Shown: positions 63,939 through 64,000 of the stretch, piece by piece
Layout of the letters: each line of letters starts with the position of its first letter
Numbering within the stretch: position 1 is the first letter of the stretch
NCBI RefSeq assembly: GCF_003853645.1
Contig: NZ_QTPO01000014.1
Coordinates: 98,253-162,252, forward strand
Reading direction: 5' to 3'
Length of the DNA stretch: 64,000 nucleotides
From: Burkholderia sp. Bp9143
Lineage (GTDB): Bacteria; Pseudomonadota; Gammaproteobacteria; Burkholderiales; Burkholderiaceae
Program-made: the position numbers and the translations under genes
Notes under the pieces: generated by a model
What the model was told of the DNA's origin: nothing
The model's input: only the letters and a program-made list of their open reading frames with translations
Databases searched by the model: none

Positions 63939-64000
63939 CACGCCTCTTTCGCGCTAACGGAAACGCGGCGCGGGAGGAAGAAGGGAAGCGGTGCGGTTGA

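Overview
The window looks like a core-chromosome segment of a Burkholderia species, most likely of the Burkholderia cepacia complex. The DNA is very GC-rich, nearly all genes have beta-proteobacterial gene orders (ilvBNC-psd-pssA-leuA, rpsO-pnp-tpiA-secG-tRNA-Leu-nuoA to nuoN), and it carries the lineage-typical unknown families DUF2818, DUF1178, DUF3106, DUF3619, DUF2863 and BspC. The genus is inferred from gene content, not from a database search. I saw no insertion sequence, prophage, CRISPR array or compositional island.

Layout. 1-6.4 kb: the tail of a winged-helix response regulator, a small secreted DUF333 protein, a guanidinium exporter (Gdx/SugE) behind a clear guanidine-II (mini-ykkC) riboswitch, a DUF4126-FtsX pair, a truncated haemoglobin, AlaX and DUF924. 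6.4-16 kb, minus strand: an ArnT-like glycosyltransferase, an SDR, LOG and TetR genes, then a metallophosphoesterase, GT4 glycosyltransferase and diacylglycerol kinase cluster that fits a phospholipid-to-glycolipid remodelling cassette. An ECF sigma factor operon follows, with a one-TM DUF3619 protein, a DUF3106 protein with LTxxQ-like motifs and an RDD protein.

16-23.4 kb, plus strand: branched-chain amino-acid and phospholipid synthesis (ilvB, ilvN, ilvC, psd, pssA, leuA). Upstream of leuA lies a 26-codon leucine-rich ORF whose start codon sits at the predicted transcription start, a candidate leaderless leucine attenuation peptide. 23.4-28 kb: a SulP transporter and a beta-carbonic anhydrase, an AT-rich intergenic region, a lipoprotein and a solute-binding protein. 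28-33.6 kb: rpsO, pnp, a quinone oxidoreductase, tpiA, secG and tRNA-Leu(GAG). 33.7-48.9 kb: the complete 14-gene complex I operon, with a histidine-rich loop in NuoL, followed by DUF2818 and a Nudix hydrolase.

49.6-53.4 kb: DUF1178, then two acyl-CoA dehydrogenases and two MaoC-fold hydratases in one operon. 53.5-60 kb: two glutathione S-transferase-like proteins, an enoyl-CoA hydratase, an aminotransferase with an upstream PIN-domain gene, YaaA and an M14 carboxypeptidase. 60-64 kb, minus strand: a BspC-domain protein with a lysine-rich tail, a CbiM-like membrane protein, a LuxR-type response regulator and a DUF2863 protein. A good plus-strand promoter points off the right edge.

The least ordinary parts are the lipid-remodelling cassette, the ECF sigma operon, the leuA leader, the paired dehydrogenase/hydratase operon and several operator-like palindromes.
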